This document shows positions 1 through 7,893 of a stretch of DNA of 36,718 bases, one piece after another; position 1 is the stretch's first letter; each line of letters opens with the position of its first letter. This DNA is from Lysobacterales bacterium. GTDB taxonomy: Bacteria; Pseudomonadota; Gammaproteobacteria; Xanthomonadales; SZUA-36. A program made the position numbers and the translations under genes. The stretch covers positions 1 to 36,718 of the forward strand of contig JAOUCS010000023.1 in NCBI GenBank assembly GCA_029859645.1. Direction: 5' to 3'. Under the pieces are notes generated by a model. That model did no database searches. It saw only the letters and a program-made list of their open reading frames with translations, and was not told the DNA's origin.

Positions 1-41
1 AGGGAAACAATCAGAATGACGATGAAAATCAGTGACTTCAT
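1..41 (-). CDS. Start of an exported or membrane protein (partial)
   Basis: An ATG at 41-39 on the minus strand overlaps the acyl-CoA dehydrogenase stop codon (TAATG arrangement) and opens a frame that runs off the window. The visible residues are MKSLIFIVILIVS, one Lys followed by an unbroken hydrophobic stretch. That is typical of a signal peptide or a first membrane helix. The overlap implies translation coupled to the upstream dehydrogenase and membership of the same leftward operon. Only 13 codons are visible, so the family and function cannot be stated. Confidence 0.5.
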   Translation of the reverse strand, partial: MKSLIFIVILIVS

Positions 42-1207
42 TACATGCCCTGCAGGCCGCGCTTGGCCAGCGCTCGCGCAATAATCAGGCGTTGAATTTC
101 ACTGGCGCCCTCCCAGATGCGGTCTACGCGAATTTCGCGGCTAAACCGCTCGGCACAGTTTTCCCGCATGTAACCGCGGCCGCCGAAGATCTGCACTGCC
201 CGGTCGGCGATGCGATAGGCGGCCTCGGAGGCATAGAGTTTCGCGATCGAGCAGCGGGCATGGAGCGACTTGACGTCTTCGCCACGGTCATGCGCCTCTG
301 CCGCCTCGAAAGTGATCAGGCGTGCTGCCCATAACTCGGTTACGCTGTCAGCGAGCATCGCCTGCACCATTTGCTTGTCGATCAGCTTGCCGCCGTCCAC
401 TTCCCTTTCCTTCGCCCAGGCGGTTGCTTCCTCGATCAGCCTGGCGGCTGCGCCACAATCTCTTGCGGCGATCATTAATCGTTCGCGTCGGAACCAGCTG
501 TGGGAGAAGGTCATGCCGTCACCCTCGGCGCCGATGCGGTTCGCTTCGGGAATCAGTACGTTGTTGAATCGCAACTCCGGGTGGTGATGGTCAAAAGTGT
601 GACTGAACAACGGCACGCGGATTTCTTCGATTCCCGGGGTGTCTTTGTCGAGGAAAAACATCGCATCGCTGCCGGCATGCGGGCCATTGACCAGTTTGGC
701 CTGCAGGAAGAAGTAATCGGCCAGGTTGGCGCTGGTCACGAACCATTTCTCGCCGTTGACGCGATATCCTTCATCGGTCAGTTCGGCCACTGTATTGACC
801 ACCACGTCAGAACCGGATTCGGCCTCGGTAATGGCGTAACATTCCTTTCGATTACCCGTCATCAGCGGCAGTACATAGCGTTGCAGCTGTTCCTCATTGC
901 AGGCCTCGAACATCCATTCGTGCGGTTCTGAAAAACACCAGCACAGTGCATTGGTGACGCGACCCAGCTGTTCCCAGACGGCCACCTGGTCGATTGTGCG
1001 CAGTTGCAGACCGCCGTATTCCTTCGGCACATCCATGGAACTGAATCCCAGCTTCACCGCCATTTGCTTGTGCTGCCTGGCGACCTCCGCCGGTAAACGG
1101 CCCTCGTTCATTTCAGCCTCGAGCTCACAGGGGATCAATTCCTCCTCTGCAAATCTCCGGGCCTTGCCCTGCCATTCCCGGCTGGTCTGATCCAGGTTGA
1201 GTTTCAA
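41..1207 (-). CDS. Acyl-CoA dehydrogenase family flavoprotein
   Basis: This 388-residue protein has the normal length and order of the acyl-CoA dehydrogenase fold: N-terminal helical domain, middle beta domain with the AITEAESGSD flavin/substrate segment (about 125-135), and C-terminal helical bundle. The C-terminus carries QIFGGRGYMRE and RIWEGASEIQRL, where Glu366 of WEG is at the usual catalytic-base position. It should oxidise an acyl-CoA to the 2,3-enoyl-CoA and pass electrons to ETF. The start is TTG, overlapping the TetR stop as TTGA; an in-frame stop lies just upstream and GGAG sits 9 nt before it. The enoyl-CoA hydratase and CoA ligase in the opposite arm suggest a shared beta-oxidation branch. 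DmdC-like MMPA-CoA dehydrogenases belong to the same superfamily, so substrate identity is open. Confidence 0.9.
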   Translation of the reverse strand: MKLNLDQTSREWQGKARRFAEEELIPCELEAEMNEGRLPAEVARQHKQMAVKLGFSSMDVPKEYGGLQLRTIDQVAVWEQLGRVTNALCWCFSEPHEWMFEACNEEQLQRYVLPLMTGNRKECYAITEAESGSDVVVNTVAELTDEGYRVNGEKWFVTSANLADYFFLQAKLVNGPHAGSDAMFFLDKDTPGIEEIRVPLFSHTFDHHHPELRFNNVLIPEANRIGAEGDGMTFSHSWFRRERLMIAARDCGAAARLIEEATAWAKEREVDGGKLIDKQMVQAMLADSVTELWAARLITFEAAEAHDRGEDVKSLHARCSIAKLYASEAAYRIADRAVQIFGGRGYMRENCAERFSREIRVDRIWEGASEIQRLIIARALAKRGLQGM

Positions 1208-1857
1208 GGCTGTTTACTCCTGCCGGGAAAATGACGGGGAAACGTGATGGCCAGGTAGCTCATGCAAATCCGCCTTGCATGTTCCCTGGTCATGCAACGC
1301 GGGTTGGTCAGCAAGTCCAGCCATAGGCCGGATGTCATTGCGGACAGAGATGCTGCGACGGATTTCGCGTCCAGGTTTTGGTAGCCACCCTGATCTACCA
1401 GGTCGTGGCAGGCCTGCTGCAATTCAGCGCGGTATTCCATGTCGCGCATCGCACAGATTTTGCGGTAGGTGGGACGCGATTTACTCTCCCCCCAGAAAGC
1501 AAACCACACCGCCAGCTTGTTGCGGTCGCATACGGGAGCCTTGAAGTCCATGGCGACCATCGCCGCCAGCCGGTCGGCCGGATCATCCCCTGCTTTGAAT
1601 ACGGCCTTTTCCCAGGTCTCACGGTACTGCTCCGACAGGAATCGTAAAGTTTCCACCAGCAGGCGGTCCTTACTCTGGAAATGCAGGTTGATGATTCCCT
1701 GGCTCAAGCCGGCTTCGCTTGAGACTGTCGCCATGGTGGTGTCGGACATGCCGTTTTTCGCCACGGAGCGGATGGTTGCCTGAATCAGTTGTTGCTGCCG
1801 TTCTTGCTTGGGAGCGGTCCTTTTCCGGGCCGGTGATTTGAGTGCTGCTTTGCCCAA
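1204..1857 (-). CDS. TetR-family transcriptional regulator, BetI-like
   Basis: This 217-residue regulator has an N-terminal TetR helix-turn-helix at about residues 20-65 (QLIQATIRSVAKNGMSDTT, then GLSQGIINLHFQSKD) and a BetI-type ligand domain recognisable by AVWFAFWGES and GLWLDLL. BetI controls choline/glycine betaine genes, and relatives often sense quaternary-ammonium or related catabolic substrates. The start is TTG with GAGG about 5 nt upstream; no ATG occurs before the DNA-binding domain. It is the first gene of the leftward operon and diverges from the aminotransferase, with a 22-bp palindrome beyond its start. It probably represses both arms until a substrate or CoA intermediate appears. 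The ligand is unknown. Confidence 0.88.
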   Translation of the reverse strand: MGKAALKSPARKRTAPKQERQQQLIQATIRSVAKNGMSDTTMATVSSEAGLSQGIINLHFQSKDRLLVETLRFLSEQYRETWEKAVFKAGDDPADRLAAMVAMDFKAPVCDRNKLAVWFAFWGESKSRPTYRKICAMRDMEYRAELQQACHDLVDQGGYQNLDAKSVAASLSAMTSGLWLDLLTNPRCMTREHARRICMSYLAITFPRHFPGRSKQP

Positions 1858-1928
1858 TGGATCCTCGCTTTGTCGCGATGCGGTTGCAGTAAAGGATATT
1901 CAATATAAAAGACTCCCGCTCCGTTTGC

Positions 1929-1950
1929 AATGAATGAACAATCATTCATT
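1929..1950. promoter_or_regulatory. Perfect 9+4+9 palindrome, probable TetR operator
   Basis: AATGAATGA and TCATTCATT form a perfect 9-bp inverted repeat with a 4-nt spacer between the divergent TetR and aminotransferase genes. Size and symmetry fit a TetR-family dimer site. The repeat covers the first ATG of the aminotransferase frame (1930), so either binding blocks initiation directly or the true start is downstream. Confidence 0.65.
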
Positions 1951-3327
1951 CGCTATGGACAAATGCACCCGTGGTATGAGAACCTAGACTCCGTCGAAAA
2001 ACAGCAGAATCCCATGCCCCGCTCATTACAGAATTCCAACCGCCATCATCAAAAAGCTTTGCAAAAGCTTCCACTGGGCGTTTCCTCAAATTTCCGCTAC
2101 TGGGGCGAAGACAAAACCATTTACATTGAAAAGGGTCGCGGCGGACGCCTGTGGGACATAGACGGCAACGAATACATCGATTACCGCATGGGCTACGGGC
2201 CGGGAATTCTCGGTTATGCCGACCCCAGGGTAGACCAGGCGGCCCGCGAGGGCATGGAGGTCGGTGGCGTATTCGCGCTTTCCACCGAGCTCGAATACGA
2301 GGTGGCGAACCGAATATCAAAGATGGTGCCCGCCGCCGAACTGATTCGGTTCTCGAATTCGGGCACCGAAGCGGTGATGGCCGCATTGAGGCTGGCCCGG
2401 GCTTATACCGGTAAAGACTCCCAAATAGTGGTAGAAGGTGGTTATCACGGGGTGTTCGATGCCGTGCTGTGGTACGCCGATATCGAGGAATGGGATCCGG
2501 CCACCGGCGACCCGCCGATCGAGGCGGACAGCGAGGGTATTCCAAGCCTGCTGAAGAAGCTGGCCCACTTCACGCCCCTGAACGACGCCAATTACCTGGA
2601 AGACCTGCTCAAGCGCCACCACCAGAGCATCGGCGCCTTCCTGATCGAGCCCATCATGGGCAATTGTTGCTCCATCACGGCCACGCGCGAGTACGTGCAG
2701 GCGGCCCGCGAACTCTGCGACCGTTACAACGTCGTGATGATCATCGACGAGGTCAAAACCGGCTTCCGCGTGGCCCGCGGCGGCGTGCAGGAATTGCTCG
2801 GAGTGCAAGCTGATCTGTGCACTTTCGCCAAGGCCGTGGGTAATGGCTACCCCATATCGGTAGTGGCTGGCCGGGAATACATCATGCGGAAAATCGGTGA
2901 TGGGGTGATCCACGGCGGCACCTACACCTGCCATTCCGTTGCGCTGGCAGCGGCGAACCGGACCCTGCAGATTCTCGATGAGACAGATGCACTGGAAACG
3001 ATCGCTGAATACGGCTCAGCCATGCAGAAGGGCATGAGCGAAATCCTGGGCAACCGCGGCATCCCTCACTCTTTTGTCGGGCACCCATCAATGGGGGGAC
3101 TGTTCTTCAGGGATATGCCACCATCCAATTACCGTGACTGGCTGGATTCCGACTACACGTTTTATGACGCCCTGGCGCCGGAGTTGCACGATCTGGGTGT
3201 CCTGTGCGAGCCGGATTCCCGTGAGCCCTGGTTCATCTGCGAGGCGCACTCGAACGACGACAGTCTTGACGATACCCTGGCGGCATTTGCACAGGCCGTC
3301 GATACCACCATGAACAAGCTTGAATAA
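1930..3327 (+). CDS. Class III aminotransferase, glutamate-1-semialdehyde aminomutase-like
   Basis: This 465-residue PLP enzyme has the class III fold. FSNSGTEAVMAALRLARA binds the PLP phosphate, MIIDEVKTGFR supplies the Asp under the cofactor ring, and TFAKAVGNGYP carries the Schiff-base lysine (Lys301 counted from 1930). It resembles HemL-like enzymes, but no tetrapyrrole genes are nearby and the setting is catabolic, so amine transfer from a pathway intermediate is more likely. It is the first gene of the rightward arm; a GTG-started flavoprotein follows after 15 nt. The start is uncertain: ATG 1930 lies inside the palindrome, and ATGs at 1963 and 2014 are alternatives. The last gives MPRSLQNSN, a more usual N-terminus for this group. 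No candidate has a strong ribosome site. Confidence 0.85.
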   Translation: MNEQSFIRYGQMHPWYENLDSVEKQQNPMPRSLQNSNRHHQKALQKLPLGVSSNFRYWGEDKTIYIEKGRGGRLWDIDGNEYIDYRMGYGPGILGYADPRVDQAAREGMEVGGVFALSTELEYEVANRISKMVPAAELIRFSNSGTEAVMAALRLARAYTGKDSQIVVEGGYHGVFDAVLWYADIEEWDPATGDPPIEADSEGIPSLLKKLAHFTPLNDANYLEDLLKRHHQSIGAFLIEPIMGNCCSITATREYVQAARELCDRYNVVMIIDEVKTGFRVARGGVQELLGVQADLCTFAKAVGNGYPISVVAGREYIMRKIGDGVIHGGTYTCHSVALAAANRTLQILDETDALETIAEYGSAMQKGMSEILGNRGIPHSFVGHPSMGGLFFRDMPPSNYRDWLDSDYTFYDALAPELHDLGVLCEPDSREPWFICEAHSNDDSLDDTLAAFAQAVDTTMNKLE

Positions 3328-3342
3328 TACGGAGTTGAAACC

Positions 3343-4965
3343 GTGACCAAAAAATATGACGCGATCGTCATCGGTGCAGGCCACAACGGCCTGACCAATG
3401 GCGCCTATCTCGCCAAGGCAGGGCTGAATACCCTGATGGTGGAGAAGAATGAGCATATCGGGGGCGCCACAACCAGCCTGCCCAGGTATAAAGATGACTG
3501 GATCTATTCGAATTGCTCATACGTATGCAGCCTGCTGCGGCCGGAGGTGTACCGCAGCCTGAACCTGGCGAAATATGGCCTGCAGGTGGTGCCCTATGGC
3601 GGCGCCGTGACCATCGCGGAAAACGGCGACTACATCGGCTCCTACGTGGACCCGGACAAGGCTCGTCGCGAGGTCGCCCGGCACAGCCACCGCGACGCCG
3701 ACGCCACTGCGCGCTTCGACCGCGACATCATGCGCCAGTGCCGCTTCATCCGGCAGTTCCTGCTGCGCACGCCGCCCGACCCCACTTCGTTCAAACCGCG
3801 TGACCTGCTCGAGATGATGTACATGGGCAAGGAGGCACTGAAGCTGGGCGAGGACCTGATTTACGACACGATGCGTTTCTACACGATGAGCATCTCGGAC
3901 TTTCTCGATGAATACTTCGAAAACCCGCTGGTCAAGGCGTCACATTCCGGCAGCGGCATCATCGGTTCCGCGTTGGGCGTCATGTCGCCTGGCACGGCAT
4001 ACATTCTGCTGCATCACGCCATGGGGGACGTGGACGGCAGCATGGGCGCCTGGGGCTTTGCCCGCGGCGGCATGGGTGCTATATCGAAAGCCATGTACGA
4101 CTGCTTTACCGATTATGGCGGCGAGACCCTGACCGGTAACGGCGTCGACCAGATCATCGTCAAGAACGGCCGTGCGGTTGGTGTGGCCCTGGAAAATGGC
4201 GACGAACATTATGCCGATGTCATTGTGTCCAACATGACATTGCCCCGCACTTTCCTCGAATGCATGGATCCGAAAGACCTGGACCCGGGCTTCCTGAAGA
4301 AAGTGAAGAATTTCAAAATTCGCGGCTCCTCCGGCAAGATCAACATCGCCCTCGACGGCGTGCCAAAATTCACCGCCCTGCCCGAAAACAGCGAACTGGC
4401 CCGCGGCGACATGCACCTGATCGACTCGACCGAACGGCTCGAGCGTGCCTACGACGACTGGAAGGACGGTATCTGGTCGCAGGATCCGTACATTGACATG
4501 CTGATTCCTTCGCTAACCGATCCGACCATGACACCTCCGGGCAAACATTTCATGTCGTTATTCGTGCAGTACGTGCCACCGAGAATCAAGGGCAAGGACT
4601 GGACCGATCAACAGGTACAGCAGTTCGCTGACACCGTGATCAACCAGATCGAAGAATACGCGCCGGGATTCAAGGACCTGATCCTGCACATGGAAGTCCG
4701 CACCCCGCGCGAACTGGAGAACGAGGTTGGATTGACCGAGGGTAACATCTTCCAGGGTGAACTCACGCTGGACCAGTTGCTGTTCAACCGGCCGATACCG
4801 GGTTATGCCCAGTACCGGGGCCCGGTGAAGGGCATGTACATGTGTGGATCTTCCACCGCACCGGGTGGCGGCGTGATGTCCGCGCCGGGCGCCAACGCGG
4901 CCCGGGAAATTCTCGGTGACCTGAATAAAACCAACACGGTTCCGGAGGGCTGGCTCGATGACTAA
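3343..4965 (+). CDS. CrtI/PYROXD2-like FAD-dependent oxidoreductase, copy 1
   Basis: This 540-residue flavoprotein opens with an ADP-binding Rossmann motif (VIGAGHNGLTNGAYLAKAG, then a Glu and an IGGA segment). It ends with the family's second FAD segment, GMYMCGSSTAPGGGVMSAPG. That layout is typical of the phytoene-desaturase/PYROXD2 group, whose members oxidise or isomerise C-C or C-N bonds. The start is GTG, with GGAG 8 nt upstream. Its last 8 nt overlap the start of a second gene of the same family, so the two are probably co-translated and may form a heteromeric or sequential pair. There is no carotenoid context, so phytoene is not a likely substrate. The actual substrate cannot be deduced. 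Confidence 0.88.
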   Translation: MTKKYDAIVIGAGHNGLTNGAYLAKAGLNTLMVEKNEHIGGATTSLPRYKDDWIYSNCSYVCSLLRPEVYRSLNLAKYGLQVVPYGGAVTIAENGDYIGSYVDPDKARREVARHSHRDADATARFDRDIMRQCRFIRQFLLRTPPDPTSFKPRDLLEMMYMGKEALKLGEDLIYDTMRFYTMSISDFLDEYFENPLVKASHSGSGIIGSALGVMSPGTAYILLHHAMGDVDGSMGAWGFARGGMGAISKAMYDCFTDYGGETLTGNGVDQIIVKNGRAVGVALENGDEHYADVIVSNMTLPRTFLECMDPKDLDPGFLKKVKNFKIRGSSGKINIALDGVPKFTALPENSELARGDMHLIDSTERLERAYDDWKDGIWSQDPYIDMLIPSLTDPTMTPPGKHFMSLFVQYVPPRIKGKDWTDQQVQQFADTVINQIEEYAPGFKDLILHMEVRTPRELENEVGLTEGNIFQGELTLDQLLFNRPIPGYAQYRGPVKGMYMCGSSTAPGGGVMSAPGANAAREILGDLNKTNTVPEGWLDD

Positions 4966-6511
4966 CACCAACAACATCGTCATCATTGGCGGCGGCCATA
5001 ACGGCCTGGTATGCGCAGCCTACCTGGCCAAGGCCGGCAAGAACGTCACGGTATTGGAAGCATCAGAAGAAGTTGGCGGCCCGGCGGCCACCCGCGAATT
5101 TGCACCCGGCTACAAGGCTTCCTGCGCCCACTTGCTGAACCTGCTGGATGACGGCATCAGGGAAGAACTTGAGCTATCGTCCAACGGCCTGTCCATTGCG
5201 AAAGAGAACCTGACCACCATCGCACTGGCCAAGGATGGAAACCACATCACCATCACGCCAGACAGCGTGGAGGGTAGCGGCCTGACCGCTGAAGACAAGG
5301 CTGCCTACGCCGAGTACCGACGTTTCATGACGAAATTCGCCGGGATTATCGGCGCCATGCATAACCTGGTACCCCCCAGGATCACCACGGACAAGGAGAA
5401 CCTGGTGCCGATGGCGAAGCTGGCCTGGAAAGTGCGCATGCTGGGACGCGATGACATGCGCGAACTGCTGCGGATCGGCGGTATCAACATCTATGACGTG
5501 CTAAAGGAGAACTTCGACAACCCGCTGCTGAAAGGCGCACTGAGCCTGGATGCAGTGCTCGGCACCTTCTCCGGCCCGCGCTCGAACAACAGCGTATTCA
5601 CGGCTCTGCACCGGATGAGCGGCAACAACAGTGGAGCAGCAGGCGCAGCATCGATACCCGCCGGCGGCATGGGCGGCGTGATGCAGGCTATCGCGGGCGC
5701 CGCCTCCAGGGCAGGCGCCGAAATCCGCATCAGCAGCCCGGTCAAACGCATCCTGATGGACGGCATGGCGGTTTCCGGCGTGGAGTTGGAAAATGGCGAA
5801 CAGATTTCAGCCTCAACCGTTATTTCCAATGCCGACGTCAGGACCACCATCCTGGACTTGCTGGGCGCACGCCACGTGGAGGCCGACTTCGCCCGCCGGG
5901 TCAGCAACATCCGCAGCAAGGGCAATGCCGCCAAGCTTCACCTGGCGCTGGACGGCTTGCCTTCCTTCGCAGGTTTGAACGAGTCCCAACTGGGAGAGCG
6001 GCTGGTCATCGCACCTTCCGTAGAATACGTGGAGCATGCTTTCAACCACTGTAAATACGGCGAGTTCTCGGCTCAACCGGTCGCGGAAATTACGCTTCCA
6101 AGCATTCATGACCGATCACTGGCTCCGGATGGAAAACACGTTCTGTCCGCAATTGTTCAATATGCGCCGCGCGAACTGGGAACCGGCTGGACCGAGGGCA
6201 AAGCCGCTTTCAGCAACGCCATCATGGATGTGCTGGAAACCTACGCCCCTGATGTTCGCGAAAGGACCGTTGCTACCGAACTGCTGACCCCGCAAGACAT
6301 GGAAAAAGAGTTCGGTATGACCGGCGGCCACTGGCACCACGCGGAGCTGTCGCTTGACCAGTTCCTGATGCTGAGGCCGGTACCCAGGTCGGCCCAGTAC
6401 AAAAGCCCGGTCGATGGCCTGTACCTGTGTGGCGCCGGTTGTCACCCGGGTGGCGGCATCATGGGTAGTGCCGGAAAGAATGCGGCAAACGTCATCCTGG
6501 CAGATCAGTAA
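4958..6511 (+). CDS. CrtI/PYROXD2-like FAD-dependent oxidoreductase, copy 2
   Basis: This 517-residue paralogue of the preceding gene has an N-terminal FAD motif, IIGGGHNGLVCAAYLAKAG, and a C-terminal segment, GLYLCGAGCHPGGGIMGSAG. It overlaps the upstream gene by 8 nt. The pair share architecture and several blocks but have diverged in the substrate half: CSYVCSLLRPEV in copy 1 corresponds to CAHLLNLLDDGI here. This points to an old duplication with different or complementary roles rather than a recent copy. An 17-nt gap containing AAGGGACGG separates it from the GcvT-family gene. It probably oxidises an amine-bearing or unsaturated intermediate of the same pathway. Confidence 0.88.
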   Translation: MTNTNNIVIIGGGHNGLVCAAYLAKAGKNVTVLEASEEVGGPAATREFAPGYKASCAHLLNLLDDGIREELELSSNGLSIAKENLTTIALAKDGNHITITPDSVEGSGLTAEDKAAYAEYRRFMTKFAGIIGAMHNLVPPRITTDKENLVPMAKLAWKVRMLGRDDMRELLRIGGINIYDVLKENFDNPLLKGALSLDAVLGTFSGPRSNNSVFTALHRMSGNNSGAAGAASIPAGGMGGVMQAIAGAASRAGAEIRISSPVKRILMDGMAVSGVELENGEQISASTVISNADVRTTILDLLGARHVEADFARRVSNIRSKGNAAKLHLALDGLPSFAGLNESQLGERLVIAPSVEYVEHAFNHCKYGEFSAQPVAEITLPSIHDRSLAPDGKHVLSAIVQYAPRELGTGWTEGKAAFSNAIMDVLETYAPDVRERTVATELLTPQDMEKEFGMTGGHWHHAELSLDQFLMLRPVPRSAQYKSPVDGLYLCGAGCHPGGGIMGSAGKNAANVILADQ

Positions 6512-6528
6512 AGGGACGGAACAGCATT

Positions 6529-7734
6529 ATGAGAACAGTAAATTTCAGTAGCGACCACTACAAAGACGCGGTCTTCCCCAGCCCTTTCCATTCACGGCAG
6601 AAGCAACACAACCAGCTCAAGGAATGGACGCGCTGGGCGGATTACCTGTCGGTGCCCGCCTATTGGTGTGCCGACATGGAGTATTTTTCCGGCCGTAACG
6701 CCTGCGGTGTGTTCGATATCACGCCGATGGTCAAGCACCTGGTCACCGGGCCGGACGCCCTGCCCTACCTGAACCGCCTGATGACGCGCGACGTCAGCAA
6801 GATCAAGCCGGGCCGGGTCGGTTACAGCGTCTGGTGCAACGAGGCCGGGCGGGTCATCGATGACGGCACGATCTTCCACTTGAGAGAAGGCGTTTACCGC
6901 ATCTGTTCGCAGGAGCACCAGATCGACTGGTTCATGACCAATATGCTGGGCTTCGACGTGGAAATCACCGAAGACACCCACGACGTCGCGGGCCTGGCTG
7001 TGCAGGGTCCCACCAGCTGCGCAATCCTCAAGGACATGGGACTGGAAGGCATCGAGAACCTGACGCCGTTCGGGCTGACCTATTTCGATTTCGAGGGCAC
7101 TGAACTGATGGTGTCGCGCACGGGCTTCACCGGCGACCTCGGCTACGAGTTATTTATTGACCCTGACTACGCCGAAGTATTGTGGGATCGCCTGTTCGCC
7201 GCGGGTGAGTTACGCGGCATCAAGGCCATGGGCAGCGAAGCGCTGGACTTGTTGCGTATTGAAGCCGGATTCATCCTCGCAGGTGTCGATTTTCTGCCGG
7301 CGATGGAAGCGGTGCGCCCGACCCACACCCGTTCGCCTTTTGAATTGGGGCTGGGCTGGTTGGTGAGCTTCGACAAGGGCGTCTTCAACGGGCGGCAGGC
7401 TCTGCTGGAAGAAAAGGAAAAGGGTTCCCGCTATAACCTGGTCAAGCTGGACATCGACGGTAACAAGCCTGCCAAGGACTCCTTCGTTTACGTCAAGGGC
7501 GGCAAAAAAATTGCCGGTACCGTGACCTCGGCCATGTGGTCGCCTTCGGCCAAGGCCAGCATTGCTCTGGCGTCGCTGGAAGCTCCGCTGGGCCAACCCG
7601 GTGAGGAATTTGAAGTAGAGATCTATTACCAGCGTGAGCTGAAATGGAGCCGGGTCATGGCTCCTGCACGCGTGGTGAAAGACGTGTTCTGGAATCCACC
7701 GCGGAGACGGCAGACGCCGCCAGCGGATTTTTGA
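6529..7734 (+). CDS. GcvT-family aminomethyltransferase, probable THF-dependent demethylase
   Basis: This 401-residue protein has the GcvT fold. Residues GRNACGVFDITP (55-66) begin the folate-binding domain, NEAGRVIDDGTIFHL carries the conserved acidic pair (Asp111/Asp112), and SRTGFTGDLGYELF follows. A C-terminal beta domain ends near residue 390. Glycine-cleavage T-protein works with GcvH and GcvP, neither of which is present. Stand-alone members (DmdA, LigM-type demethylases, dimethylglycine-type enzymes) transfer a methyl or one-carbon unit from an N-, S- or O-methyl substrate to tetrahydrofolate, and that is the likely role here. An AGGGACGG purine run precedes the ATG. A hairpin-bounded repeat element lies 22 nt downstream. 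The exact methyl donor is unknown. Confidence 0.85.
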   Translation: MRTVNFSSDHYKDAVFPSPFHSRQKQHNQLKEWTRWADYLSVPAYWCADMEYFSGRNACGVFDITPMVKHLVTGPDALPYLNRLMTRDVSKIKPGRVGYSVWCNEAGRVIDDGTIFHLREGVYRICSQEHQIDWFMTNMLGFDVEITEDTHDVAGLAVQGPTSCAILKDMGLEGIENLTPFGLTYFDFEGTELMVSRTGFTGDLGYELFIDPDYAEVLWDRLFAAGELRGIKAMGSEALDLLRIEAGFILAGVDFLPAMEAVRPTHTRSPFELGLGWLVSFDKGVFNGRQALLEEKEKGSRYNLVKLDIDGNKPAKDSFVYVKGGKKIAGTVTSAMWSPSAKASIALASLEAPLGQPGEEFEVEIYYQRELKWSRVMAPARVVKDVFWNPPRRRQTPPADF

Positions 7735-7756
7735 GATAGGCCAGACTATGGCAGTT

Positions 7757-7869
7757 GAGGTATCAGTCCAGAGCCCTGTTTACCGGACACGCTCGAGACG
7801 TCCCTGTTCGCTCTTCGGCTGCTCCCGACAGCCGAGGGTTCTGCAAACTGGGCTCTGGACTGATACCTC
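7757..7869. repeat. Repeat element copy 1: conserved core within 25-bp inverted arms
   Basis: Arms 7757-7781 and 7845-7869 are inverted repeats of each other (24 of 25 positions; the outer 20 are perfect). They enclose a core at 7785-7838 that recurs, inverted, at 28449-28502 with 50 of 54 identical positions. Inside the core, CTTCGGCTG and CAGCCGAGG form a second hairpin. The arms are unrelated in sequence to those of the other copy. The element lies between two co-directional operon genes and would fold in the transcript. Confidence 0.85.
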
Positions 7870-7893
7870 CGCCGATACCCTGGTCTAATTCTG

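Noticed and set aside
1930-3327. Calling the class III aminotransferase hemL
   Set aside because: Similarity is at the family level only; the setting is catabolic and no tetrapyrrole gene is near.
3343-6511. Calling the twin flavoproteins carotenoid desaturases (crtI)
   Set aside because: FAD motifs are shared by the superfamily and there is no crtB, crtE or other carotenoid gene nearby.
6529-7734. Calling the GcvT-family gene dmdA (DMSP demethylase)
   Set aside because: The GcvT fold is shared by many demethylases. I could not confirm DmdA-specific residues, and the CoA ligase here is NDP-forming unlike DmdB.
7757-7869. Treating the hairpin repeat as an insertion sequence or CRISPR unit
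   Set aside because: There is no transposase frame, no regular spacing and only two distant copies in opposite orientation; the arms are not shared between copies.
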